DNA from: Tethya wilhelma
Lineage: Eukaryota; Porifera; Demospongiae; Tethyida; Tethyidae
Reading direction: 5' to 3'
Length of the DNA stretch: 64,000 nucleotides
NCBI GenBank assembly: GCA_964030475.1
Contig: CAXIPT010000003.1
Location: forward strand, 5,323,635-5,387,634
The position numbers were made by a program, and so were the translations under genes. Of the stretch, positions 1-10,307 are shown in pieces (positions within the stretch are counted from its first letter, which is position 1; every line of letters begins with the position of its first letter). Under the pieces are notes generated by a model. The model was given only the letters and a program-made list of their open reading frames with translations. It searched no databases and had not been told where the DNA came from.

Positions 1-2147
1 GAATGATGTCCGCCATCAGATTCCTATCAAAGTAGTCGAAGTGAGTCGATGGATCTTCCTGTCGGGGATCAGGATACTTGATCTCAATGTTGAAACCAAC
101 ATGACTGGGAATTGACTTGAACAGCTGGACATGCAAAAACACACAAAGATGAACCTCGACTTGTTTGTGATTATTGTAATATTTGTGAAGGAGGCTGCGA
201 AGGAGGAGTCTGGAAAGGAGGCTATCTAAAAGTTTGAAACTCAAAAGGAATTAGTTTTGTTCTCTCTCAAACACTTCCCCCCTCAAGCCTACCTGCTTTA
301 AAGTGGGGAATGTCTTCCTCTCTGGAAGCACCTCCTTGTACGACCCCACACCCCAGTAGGTCTCGAGGGAGGAGTCTGAGTCGTATGAGTTCTCCCCTCC
401 ACTCCCGTTGCTGCTGTACCCTGACCCTGAGCTCTTCCTCCTTCCGTCTATGGAGTCCCCTCCTTTCTTCGGACCGAGGACGCTGGAGTGGTCCAGCTTG
501 AGCTGCTGGAGCTGAGAGAGAGTGAGGTCCTTCACGAACATCTCGTAGAGCTCTCCCGAGAAGTAGCCTTGTCTGGCGAGCGTCGTGCACACCCTAAAGT
601 TGTGGTAGACCACTGGGATGAGGTCTTTGGTGAGCTGGACGTCAAACTCAACGTAGTCAGCACCATGGAGACCAGCCTGCTTGAGAGACAAGATGGTGTT
701 CTCTGTCACCGTGGGTTTCCTGTGGAGAATGTGTGTTGGATGAGTGAGGCATGAAGAAAGAACATTAATTTTGTCATTGGGAAATGTCTACATAGAAAAT
801 TTCTTAACTACTGTATGCACGAAGAACTAGGAAAGGGTCATGGATGCAACCCCCCCCCCAAAGATATTGCTATACACAAAATGTATGTGCACATGGTGTG
901 CACCTAGGCAATACTCACAGCTCTGTCTCAACATGGTAGGAGTCTCCAGACCCCCTGTGCCCGATGTCAAGGGGTCTCTTGTGCTCCTTCCAGTAGTTGG
1001 CATAAGAGTACTTGGTGAAGTGCAGGGACTGGGAGTCAGTCACAGGATGGATGAGGAGGTAGTTGACTGCAAGGAGGAGAGAAGAGGGAAGAAAGACAAC
1101 AATGGGTGGGGGGAGAGATAGGTGTAATCACAATCACAATTACCGTACAGTGGGTAAATTTGGTGAATTATTCTGCAAATCCCCAAATTAAAAATCACCA
1201 AATAGTTTTATACGCACGTATGCGCATATCAATAATATAGCTGTGTGTAGAATTAACTTGGCAAATTTAAAATCACCAATCACACTAAAATGTGAATTTT
1301 AAGCCTGCAAAATTTATCTGCTATATGGTAGCTTAGTCTAGTGAGCTAGAATTTGAGTGGGCTCTAGCACCTCACCTCACCAAACCAAACTAGACAAAGG
1401 TAGACATATTGGTGGACACAACATCATGAAGGCACATATTACGTATAGGCTCATGTGACTGTCATGTGATAGTGCATGTGAGAGACTAACATGTGATAGT
1501 TCCTATGGAAATGAGCTGCAGTGAGAACAAGGTCAGAGTCAGTTGACCTTTGCTTGAACCAGACAAGTACTGTGCTGGCAGGATGCTGGTTCTCCCCACA
1601 TGCACCATGGACTCCTTGCTGGGAGCTCCATCAGAGGAAGGGTCTGCCTTGGAGTGGTACACATCAATGATAAACCCCTACAAGGAGAAGGAGAAAGTTG
1701 TGGGTTTAGTCAAATCCATCAAATGTCAGAAATAAATACATGATGATGGTTTAAAGATGATGATGAAAGCACAAGTACTAGGTAAGGGTCATGAAATTAA
1801 AAAAAAAAACTTCCACAGAAGCTATAAATCCTCAGTATTCCAATATCCATTATGGCTAATAGCATAAGAATGTTTCATGTACAGTAGTGCATTAACGTAC
1901 ACATGTCTTGAAGCTGTTTGCTCTGGTGTGGAAGATCATCATCTGGGTGTCCTGGTGGAAGGAGCAGCCATGGTCATCTTGGTCCCTGAACTCACAGTCT
2001 CCTTTCTCTCTGTCCAGCAACTTAACCTTCAGAGGAGGAAACTGGACCGGTACTTCATCCTGAAAGAGAACAAGTTTTAGTAAGTTAGTATCAATATCAC
2101 ATGCTCAGTTACAAATAACAGGAAGCATATCCATACTAGGAATTCCA

Positions 2148-2191
<44 letters not shown>

Positions 2192-2505
2192 TGTGCATGA
2201 CTAACCGTCAAACTGGTTCCTGATGCAGCACTGCCGGGGGTGGAGGGTGGTCTCCCAGCGACAGATATCAATGGCAGTGCTCCCTGTGGGCAGGTCCAGC
2301 CTCCTCACAACAAGGTAGCGATACTTGACCGTCACATCTGCTGGGATGTCCAACTCTGTGTACCAGGTGTCCTGAAGTCTGCAATAAGTAATGGTGTATT
2401 AAAAGTGTAGGTGGGTGAGGGGTGTGCATGGTGTGTGGTTATTGAATGATGCATGAGTGAATAGATAAATAAGGCAATAAAAATTCTCATTACATTACCA
2501 AAACA

Positions 2506-2542
<37 letters not shown>

Positions 2543-3350
2543 GTTGACTCACTTCTGATGTCGTTTAAGTGGAATACTGCTCTTGACGTTCCAAGAGCCC
2601 ATGGCGGTCACACTCCCTGTGATACGAACCTCTTCTCCTTCCAGAACATTCTCCACACACACCTCAAACTTCACACTAACAGTGGTCCCATTGCCGACCG
2701 GCATGTCCACGTCGCTGAGCAAACTCGAGACAGAGCTCCGTTTTTCTTTTGTTTTCGGATGCGGAGGTGCTTGACTTAGTATCACAGGAACCACAACTTT
2801 AGGAGGTGTGGGAGGTTCAAGAAGTGACTTGACTTTTGTGCGATTGTGCACGTTCAAATCCGGAGTGAGGGAAGTGGGTCTGTCGTGATAAGTGATTATC
2901 GAGGTAGAATGATCGTGGCTTGCCTCGTGAAAGAAACGAGTGCTCTCACGAGTTGGGCTGGTGGCTGCACTCGAGGGAAGAGACTTGGACTGTCTGTAGT
3001 ATTTGATAGGGTAGTGTTTGTGATTGTGAGACCTGTGAGCAACTCCCCTTGGTCTTCCTCGAGCTTCTGGATGAGGAGGTGCGTAATTTATGACCTCTAC
3101 AGCAGGGTAGCCCTGGGGTAGTTCGATTTTCAGTTCACCGACATTGGCAAGGTCTAGCAAGGTCGAGGAGTTGGTTGGAGTGGGTGGGTCATCGCTCTTA
3201 TCTTCTTCTTGCAACTGGAAAACAGAAATTAAAGTGAACCAAAAACAGATTTTCTATACCTCATGCAAGGGTAACTTTTAATAATAACTTGCTATTCAAA
3301 CGAGATTCACACGTGTGTTTTACCTGTTGAGCTCGGATGTTTTGAGCCAT
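1..3350 (-). CDS. GPCPD1: Glycerophosphocholine phosphodiesterase GPCPD1-like (3' end outside window)
   Basis: The family hydrolyses glycerophosphocholine to glycerol-3-phosphate and choline in the cytosol. Exons read on the minus strand: 3324-3350 (ATG at 3350), 2553-3214, 2206-2378, about 1901-2052, 1548-1677, 919-1066, 293-719 and 1-124 (continuing outside). The second and third exons encode an N-terminal CBM20 starch-binding domain (GSVTAMGSWN and a WETTLHPR strand), preceded by a long Ser/Pro-rich stretch. The sixth exon opens the GDPD catalytic domain with the DIGHRGSG motif. The seventh carries ENTILSL and VEFDVQLTKD. The eighth has GFNIEIKYP, all in the order of vertebrate GPCPD1. Junctions E6/E7 and E7/E8 keep frame. 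The acceptor of the fourth exon was chosen by frame and is the least certain. Unusual: about 190 low-complexity residues before CBM20, and a Ser/Gly-rich insert inside the GDPD domain near 330-480. Confidence 0.88.
1141..1330. mobile_element. MITE-like element, same family, copy in GPCPD1 intron 5
   Basis: Left end TACCGTACAGTGGGTAAATT, right end AAATTTATCTGCTATATGGTA. The interior has ACGCACGTATGCGCATAT and AATCACCAATCACACTAAAA. About 190 bp, non-coding. Confidence 0.85.
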
Positions 3351-3508
3351 TTTTTTCTTCTCAATCAACAGTATTTACGGTCAAGCGGACTAAAGAAAAA
3401 TTTGATAAAAAAAGGTAAAGATCGACAATTGGTGTCAAAACTTGAGTGGCGTTACAGTGTATACTCCTGTGTCTGGAAATCTAGCTTGAGTGGAGCTCTT
3501 TAAATATC
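3351..3508. promoter_or_regulatory. Divergent promoter between GPCPD1 and the C11orf98-like gene
   Basis: The start codons of two oppositely oriented genes lie 158 bp apart with no other ORF between. No TATA box is evident. Shared promoter use is inferred from geometry only. Confidence 0.5.
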
Positions 3509-4168
3509 ATGGTAGGAGGGAAAATTAACAAGCCAAGAACAGCTGTAAGTTTACCCACCCATGTGATCTACATATCACATCCGTTCAACAAGTGCTTCAC
3601 TTGCCAGTGATTCAGGATATTATGTAATAGGTGCACCATCTGAACGTTTTGTCATTTCCCTTCTCCCGCCTTTCAGATTTCTAAGCTGAGCTCAAGGAAG
3701 TCTAAACAGAGAAAAAATGAGAAGAAGTCACATTTACGAAGTCAGGAAACTGTCAGCAGTACCACTGAAGATGTACTTCGCCAATGCAGGTAGATCTAGC
3801 TATAGTTATGTTATTATCGTACTACTAGCTAGTAGCACACTTTGTGGAACCAAAGAATTGAGCACACTTGAATGCTCTCCAATCCTAGAACAAATCCTAA
3901 AGCCAATGTGAAGTTATCTGGAAAGAAGAAACGGTTGTTGCTCAAAGAAGCAAAGAGGATAGTAGCTGAAAAGACCGGAATGGAAGCAGGTATGAGAGTA
4001 CTAGCGACATAGTGAGGTTGGAGTGTTGTAAAGGAGGAATGTGACTCTGAGTGTATGTGTTTGTTATCAGGAACAGATGATGCAGCCCCGACAAAGAGTA
4101 GTGTGAAGTCAGATCAAGATTCAGGTACATGTAACTCTGTAGCTGAAAAGTCGATGGATACCACATGA
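3509..4168 (+). CDS. C11orf98-like small basic protein
   Basis: Four exons, 3509-3544, 3677-3789, 3889-3991 and 4071-4168, join in frame to about 115 residues. The N-terminus MVGGKINKPRTA and the central block ANVKLSGKKKRLLL match the two conserved segments of the uncharacterised vertebrate protein C11orf98 (GGKINRPRT and ANITLSGKKRRKLL, from memory). The acidic tail ends KSMDTT. The protein is very Lys/Arg-rich, which suggests a nuclear or nucleolar location (inference). No enzymatic domain is visible. It lies head-to-head with GPCPD1 and its stop is only 113 bp from the convergent ERICH6 stop. Every boundary is GT-AG and frame is maintained. Recognition rests on short motifs, but both are in order and at the right spacing. 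Confidence 0.75.
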
Positions 4169-4281
4169 TGTCAACTTAACAATTTTTCATCAGTGTTTAT
4201 GAGTCATAAATTATGGCAAAAGCAATATCATGTATTTGAATATATACACCATCTCAATTGTGTTCAAGTGTGTCTCATAAT

Positions 4282-7215
4282 TTAATGCATAAGTGGCTTC
4301 AGTTTGTGTGTTGGGTGTAAAGGTATAGCACCAGTACTCTTTGTACGTTTGTGTGGCACATGACTAACATGTTGAACACCAGCTCTTGTGCCTTGCTTCA
4401 GTGCAGCTGGTGCGTATATACTCTTCAGCTCAGCCAGTTTTTGAACCCGACTGCTCTGTTGTAATATCTGTAGAAGTTGACTAGAAAAAAGAATGATAGG
4501 AGTCTCATAATCACTTAAGTTATTGCATTTCACTGTCAGAATTGAAATGCCTACAGACAGCTGTGTACATGATGCTGTGTACAGGAAAACACGTACCTTA
4601 TTTTGCCTTTGGTTTGTGCTAGATGTGTCTCAAGAGCTTCGGTGCTTGTGCGTGATTGGTCAGTAGTTAATGTATCCTGTAAGCAAGCATAAAATTAATG
4701 GTTAACCGAGACACATTGCTTTATTTTGCCTAAACCTACATTCTTTAACTTGGATCTTATTATAAACTTAACGTGCTGCTGTTGTGAAGCAATGAATGTC
4801 AGCACAAATGATTCCTGTATCATTATGAGAGGATAACAATAGCTGCATGCCAGTGAAGTTTATTATAATTATTATTGTTCCTATACCTTATTGCTCCATT
4901 TGAAGGTGATGTGTTTGTTGAGTGCCAGTGTAACTGGTTGGAAATGAGAGGGTGAATTCACTTCTTCATTCCATGTCCATCTTCTCCTCAAGGCCCCATG
5001 TTGGTCGAAGGATAGAGCAGAAGATGGAATTACCAGCAACCTATAGGTGTAACCCCCAATATATCATTCAATGTGTACAGGAACTTATTAAATTAATATC
5101 TTGCACACTCCACCTTATTGATCCATCTTTGTTGTAACAACATGCTCTCCCCAGTTCATCTAAATAGGCCAGTAGCTGGAATCCATCGTTAGAGTCCTGT
5201 ATGTGTACAAGCATAGATATACTTGTTTGCTGTAAATCCACAAATATAGTCTCACCTCCATTACTAAGTATGCTAAGACTCCAGGATAAGGTGTGAATAC
5301 TGTTACAGCTTTGTTGCACGAACGGTAGCTGTGAGTTGTTGTTAAATAAAAAAAAATGGTGTTGCTAATACTACCATACATGCCTGTTTTATATTATGCA
5401 ATCGATGGTGAGGATACAAGTATTGGCCTGTTCTGTCTGGCAGTACCAGCGACAGTCTTTGACCATCACTGTAAAATCTCTCCTCTAAATCTCCATGAGG
5501 TGTATCTAATGTCTCCTGTATTATAAGAGAATATAACTCAGTGATTGTTATAGCCATACATTTCAAGTACAGATATTAGTGCTCTTCAAGCTTGTACTTG
5601 TCTGAGTCTTGCCAGTGTCTCTGCTTCTAGTGGCACAATGTCTTTGACAATCTCTTTGACTTTCTTTCTAGTTCTCGATCGACCTTTTTTCTTCTTTGTG
5701 CGCCTCTGTGATGCTTGTTGTTGTTGCTCAGTGGAGGAGGGTCTCACCACCCACCCAGTCTCCATCAAATTGGGCGATTCCAGTGAAAACTGGATTGTCG
5801 TGGTGTGCTTTTTCACTATTATGAGTGTATAGGTTAATTTGTCTTACGAATGATTCATTCAGTAGATATGCATCGTATATAAATAGTAAATGCTTACTTT
5901 TGACATGTTTCATCATACTCTTTTTCCTCTGGAGTTCTTCCCATTTTTGGCGTCGTCTCAGCCTATACATATAGCATTACAAGTAAGCTTGTTATTGTCG
6001 CTCCTACATTATAATGCCTCCTATAACTTACAGAGCCAGTGCTCTATCTTGTGCTGTCTTTTTGAGTTGCTTCTTGGGCTCAACTGGTCGTTTGACGGAG
6101 ATCTTCTTTGGAGTTTGGTGGTGCAATCTCTCCACCATCTGCCTCATGCAGGCTGCCACAAGAATAGAGAACTCTTTGTACTCCTCACAACAGAACATTG
6201 ATTCGCTGGGCATACTGGACTACAGAATAGAGAAAAATAAAACTGACTAAAAGTGGACTATAAATTAATTATTATAATTGCAGTTAATTCTTACCTCGTT
6301 TTCATTGTTCAATCTGTCCAACAAGCTGTGTTGCAGTATACTAGAACCGCAAAAGTCACATGTGTAGACGAAAGTGCTTTCCTCCTGAGATCCTGTTCCA
6401 TCCATTGGTTTGTCAGTTTCACCAGCTGTGGTGTCACTCTTCTCCAAAGGGTTGACATCCTCAACACCTCCAGTTGCATGTGCAGATGCTGTGCTCACTG
6501 GTGGGAGTCTAGCATCCACAGTTTTCTTGTTTTGAAGACTGAAATAGTTGCTTGCAAGTGATTCTGATTCTCGTAAATACCGTAGGATGCTTGGTAGTGG
6601 CAAATTGTCCAGTTTAAGGTTTACAGAAGTATTAAGTGTATCTTCTGATTCTTCATCTTCTGTGTCCTCATCTGTTTTTGTGTCATCATTCGATTCATCG
6701 TCACTCGATCCAGAACAGCTTTGTGGGCTCTCGGGAAACTCGAGTGTTTCCAATTGTCCCAGGAGAGGAGGAAGATTGATTGGTTTCTCATCTGCCTCTT
6801 TTAGTTTGCTCTCATGATCAGTTTGAGAAGCATTAGCTATGTCCGGAAGGTGCAACTCTTCTTTTGCAGTTTCCTCTGTGAATGACTCTGCTATGATGGA
6901 AGCACGAGAGTTTGTACGATTGGAATCTGTTAGCACTGCATTAGAGTGTTCAGTCACAGAATTTTTAATTTCTGTCAGTGTTGAATTTTCATCATGTACA
7001 TCATCTTTCAACAATTCTTCTATGTAAAAATAATGTTGCACAAAAATGAAACCTGCCATGTACCACTACCAGGTCCTATGATTTATAAAGATATTGTGGT
7101 GATGTGTGTGCTTACTTTGAGATGCTACACGTCCATCTTCAAGTTTTTCCTTTGCTGAACACTGTTTCGTGTCCTGCAACCAGCTCCAAGGAGTTTGGGT
7201 AGCAACTGAAGTCAT
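4282..7215 (-). CDS. ERICH6: ERICH6/FAM194-domain protein
   Basis: Eleven exons: 7116-7215, 6295-7019, 6032-6219, 5898-5962, 5598-5815, 5418-5515, 5256-5328, 5114-5196, 4887-5040, 4597-4676, 4282-4480. Together they give 1983 nt, an exact frame of 660 residues. Residues about 35-275 are acidic and Ser/Glu-rich (DDESNDDTKTDEDTEDEESE), as in glutamate-rich proteins. Next comes a CxxC pair (CDFC) and a CCEEYKEF segment. Residues about 430-570 form the FAM194 domain: repeated hairpins FYSDGQ, TGQYFYRSCNKAV, VLAYLVMED, GRACCYNKDGSIR, then RRRWTWNEE and ALNKHITFKW. Function in the family is poorly known; vertebrate members are expressed in testis and ciliated tissue. The 59-bp intron between exons 7 and 8 is among the shortest here. 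The ATG is 111 bp from the divergent RING gene. Confidence 0.85.
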
Positions 7216-7326
7216 TTTGTTTGAGGCCAGCCACGCCCACCTACAAAATTATATTTTTGGGGGGTGGGGTCAACCTTTATGTGATGGTGCGCTCTTGCTG
7301 GAACAAGAAGGAGACTAAATGGGAAG
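7216..7326. promoter_or_regulatory. Divergent promoter, ERICH6 / RING gene 1, with CCACGCCCAC box
   Basis: The 111 bp between two opposing ATGs contains CCACGCCCAC at 7231-7240, a GC/CACCC-type box. The exact ten bases recur at 20981 and 24591, also just upstream of genes. Assignment to KLF/Sp-type factors is inference. Confidence 0.5.
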
Positions 7327-8277
7327 ATGCTGGGGTTCATTTTGGACTTCTTCTTCTGGTTCTTGGACATTTTAATCTTTTTGATGGTCGCATTTGTCTC
7401 TCTGAGCTTGGTGTTGTTCATTGTAGTGTTTGTTCGCAAGCACTTCTTCGATGAAGCATCCAAGAGATTTCAGGAGTGGGTTTATGAAGCCAGTGAAGAG
7501 AAACTCACTGTTGATGGACTGTTAATGGCTGTTCTATGCATAATTGTGTTGTGCAGGACATTCTACCTTGCCTGGTGGAAACAATATGATACTGACTTGC
7601 CCAAATATGCAGTAACTTTTTCTGGGAGTTGGCTTCCCTTTCATCTTCTGTACAACTATACTGTGGATGTGTACCCTATTACAGCATACATTAATAAACT
7701 CTACTTTTCTATCGCTGTATTGCTCTTTTTACCCATCTATGGATTAGTGGCGGCAAAAGTGAGTGAATTGAACAAGCCATATGTGCAAATTGGAACTTGG
7801 CTTATTCGTAATCACGCCAAGTTGTTCCGTGGAAAGGATGGTCAACGGCTTACAGATGAACAGCTGCTGAAAGCTATCTTTAGTGCTACTGTGGCCTATA
7901 AGGAGAGACAGATAGAGAAAGAAATCCTAGAGAATGAAATTCACAGACTCGAGAAGAATTCAACCAGGTTGCACTCTCAAGTGAAGAAAGAGAGAGACAA
8001 GAATGCCAGCCTCCTTTTGAAGTTGACAGAACAGGAGAAACAGCTCAAGGAACAAGAGAAAGTGTTGGCATCAAAGCCGCCATCAATGAGAGTATTGCAA
8101 TCACGAATGGACGATTGTATGTGTGTGATCTGTATGGAGAGACCGCGCCAGTACAACATCAAACCCTGCAATCATTTCTGTGTTTGTAACATTTGCAAGC
8201 CTACGCTCAAAAATAAATGTCCTCTCTGTAGGAATCGCGTGCAGAGATTTGAGAGGATATACCTTAATCTGGAGTAA
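7327..8277 (+). CDS. Membrane-anchored RING-finger E3 ligase, gene 1 of cluster
   Basis: Uninterrupted 316-residue ORF. Residues 1-36 are almost wholly hydrophobic, and further membrane segments lie near residues 63-82 and 128-147. Residues about 190-260 are a charged coiled coil (KEILENEIHRLEK). A C3HC4 RING occupies about 266-301 (CVICMERP, CNHFCVC, CPLC) and the chain ends soon after in RFERIYLNLE. A C-terminal RING followed by a hydrophobic tail resembles IAP- and MUL1-type E3s, whose last residues support dimerisation (family knowledge). That fits a cytosol-facing ubiquitin ligase on an intracellular membrane (inference). The intronless form contrasts with the multi-exon neighbours and suggests a retrotransposed founder. 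The start is the first ATG of the hydrophobic segment. Confidence 0.85.
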   Translation: MLGFILDFFFWFLDILIFLMVAFVSLSLVLFIVVFVRKHFFDEASKRFQEWVYEASEEKLTVDGLLMAVLCIIVLCRTFYLAWWKQYDTDLPKYAVTFSGSWLPFHLLYNYTVDVYPITAYINKLYFSIAVLLFLPIYGLVAAKVSELNKPYVQIGTWLIRNHAKLFRGKDGQRLTDEQLLKAIFSATVAYKERQIEKEILENEIHRLEKNSTRLHSQVKKERDKNASLLLKLTEQEKQLKEQEKVLASKPPSMRVLQSRMDDCMCVICMERPRQYNIKPCNHFCVCNICKPTLKNKCPLCRNRVQRFERIYLNLE

Positions 8278-8629
8278 AGAATGACTGTTGCCATACTATG
8301 GACATACTCGCCACCATTTTGCACTCTAAAATTATGTATAATACACTCTTGTCATTTTACCACCTATTACATACTTCTAACAATTGGCTTGTGCTATTGA
8401 TAGGAGTTTTACCACGGAATGAATTTAAGCTGTCTATATTATCTCATTGTGCACCTATATTAATATTGTTTACAATAATGTCATTATGAATAATTATTGT
8501 TGTGCAGTGAGAATAATCTGTATGTTATGCTAATGGACTTGCTAAGTGGAGCTAAGTGGGGCTCAGTAGGGAAATGAGGGAATTATACAGAATACAGTCA
8601 TACATGCATGTATGAAATTAATGAAATGT

Positions 8630-9832
8630 TCATGAAATGAATATTTTTTCTGAGTGTTGAATCCTACGGTTGCATACTGGGCACTTTCGAAGGGATTGTT
8701 TACATTTGCTACAAAGACAGAAGTGATTGCACGGCTTCAATACAAACTCTCTTTTGGCATCTAAGCAAATGACACAGATACTCTTGTCTCTTTCTTCAGA
8801 GAGTTCTTTAGACAGTTCTCTCCTTAGCTGCTCACCTCTCTCTATCTCTTGCATAAACATGTTCATGGTTTCACCATCCAGTGTGTTGGTTTCAACTCTT
8901 TCTCTCTCAGCTGTATTTGTAGATCTTCCTCTTTCGCTTGTGACTGTTGATCTTCTAACTGGGTGCCTTCTGGTTGTGAAAGGTAGTGTAGGAATCCCAG
9001 CTGTCTTAGCTCTGTTTAACTGACCACTTCTCTGTCTTAGTGTTGTCTCATTGGCCACATGTCTTCTTGGCTGGTGCTCAGTAGCTTGCATTTGATGGGA
9101 ATGTGGTGTAGTGCTGTGATGTGACATAATCTGCCGGAGAACATTAATCAGTCTTTTGTGATACTTGATAAGCAGTAGCAATGTTAGTACTATGACAACT
9201 GTCATTGTCAGGACCAAAATAGAAACTGTGTCATTGTAAACTTGTTTTCTGATAGATACCTGTACCTCCTTTGCATAATGTCCCTCATCAGCAGCTCGTA
9301 TTTTTGGTGTTGATAAGATGTTTGCCTGTCTACCACGGGACGGTGGTGGAATGGTCATACGTTTTGAATGATGGGACTTGTGTGAGTGTTTCATCCGTGA
9401 TTTTGATGGACTGGCTTTGTACAAGCGTTTTCGCCATGGTGTTGATCGAAAGGTCTTCTGTGGTTGTGGTTTTGCAGAGGGCTTATCATGAGTGTACCAG
9501 CCGAGGAGGAGTGAGGCACAAGACAGTATACATTTGACAGTCCACTTTACAATAGTAATGATTGCAGATCTTAAACAGCTGCCAGTGATCCCAAGAATGT
9601 AATGAACACTCACTCCTATAACGAAGAGAATATAAATTATTACATAGGATATCCAATAGATAACAGTCAACAGTGCTCCCAGTATTAAAAGTAGCAAAGT
9701 TGCAATAAGCTCCACTGCTTTCCACATGATCATTAGGATGGAGACGAAGGAGTTCCATACAGTCAGTAGAGTCCAGGTTATACTTTCTACAAACAACATG
9801 GTTGCAGATAGACACATGTTAATGAGCTCCAT
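8630..9832 (-). CDS. Membrane-anchored RING-finger E3 ligase, gene 2 of cluster
   Basis: Single-exon ORF, 400 residues from the ATG at 9832. The frame stays open about 70 bases further upstream but without an ATG. About 110 N-terminal residues hold three or four hydrophobic segments. A basic His/Ser/Lys-rich loop (KPSAKPQ to SRGRQ) comes next, then another membrane segment (VLTMTVVIVLTLLLLI). After a polar linker, a C-terminal C3HC4 RING (CVICLDAK, CNHFCLC, CPVC) ends in HSEKIFIS. It is a paralogue of gene 3 of this cluster. The last 84 residues are identical between the two, while the N-terminal halves differ at many positions and gene 3 lacks the basic loop. Its tail faces that of gene 1. 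Role as a ubiquitin ligase is inferred from the RING. Confidence 0.82.
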   Translation of the reverse strand: MELINMCLSATMLFVESITWTLLTVWNSFVSILMIMWKAVELIATLLLLILGALLTVIYWISYVIIYILFVIGVSVHYILGITGSCLRSAIITIVKWTVKCILSCASLLLGWYTHDKPSAKPQPQKTFRSTPWRKRLYKASPSKSRMKHSHKSHHSKRMTIPPPSRGRQANILSTPKIRAADEGHYAKEVQVSIRKQVYNDTVSILVLTMTVVIVLTLLLLIKYHKRLINVLRQIMSHHSTTPHSHQMQATEHQPRRHVANETTLRQRSGQLNRAKTAGIPTLPFTTRRHPVRRSTVTSERGRSTNTAERERVETNTLDGETMNMFMQEIERGEQLRRELSKELSEERDKSICVICLDAKREFVLKPCNHFCLCSKCKQSLRKCPVCNRRIQHSEKIFIS

Positions 9833-9958
9833 GACATATTTTGAATTTCCCCACGCTGAATAGAATTTGCTGACTAAGCAGTTAAATTTATTGTGACACA
9901 CCTACACACAAAACACAATACAAACTGTCTGACTCATATAATTATTACATGCACATTC

Positions 9959-10110
9959 ACTGAATAGATTCTTTCATGATCTTCAATGTTTCGATCCCTT
10001 ACAGTGTTACACACTGGACACTCCACAAGTCTTTGAATACAGTCCATGCACACACACAAGTATCGACAAAGTCTGATGACAATCGCCTCACCAAGCAAGT
10101 GACACAACTT
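9959..10110 (-). pseudogene. Decayed 3' end of a RING gene (gene 4 type)
   Basis: About 150 bp closely match the antisense of the RING-coding end of gene 4 (11545-11690): the same stretches encoding the DHERIYS-like tail, CPVC, CIQRL and CRHFCVC region. Small insertions near 9993-10005 and a deletion near 10090 break the frame, and no upstream membrane-domain sequence is present. It lies between genes 2 and 3 and shows that the array once held, or was invaded by, another gene-4-like copy. Confidence 0.7.
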
Positions 10111-10307
10111 ATATACATTCTTGTCATTTTACCGTCTATTATATACATACTTCTAACAACTGGCTCGTGCTATTGATAGGAGTTATACCATGGAATGAAT
10201 CACAATGTCATTATAAATTGTTGTTAATCAGTGAGAATAGTCTGTAGTACGTTATGCTGGGAAATGAGGGAATTATACCGAATGCAGTCATACATGCATG
10301 CATGAGT
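10111..10307. repeat. Duplicated 3' flank of the RING array
   Basis: About 190 bp resemble 8330-8629, the region between genes 1 and 2: both contain CTTGTCATTTTACC, GCTATTGATAGGAGTT and the same run into the next gene's stop codon. The duplicated unit therefore includes 3' flank as well as coding sequence. Confidence 0.6.

Noticed and set aside
251..709. Plus-strand ORFs opposite GPCPD1 exon 7
   Set aside because: Shadow frames of an exon with clear GDPD motifs on the minus strand.
9833..9901. Extension of RING gene 2 upstream of 9832
   Set aside because: The frame is open but begins with GTG, not ATG, and the paralogue starts at the equivalent of 9832.
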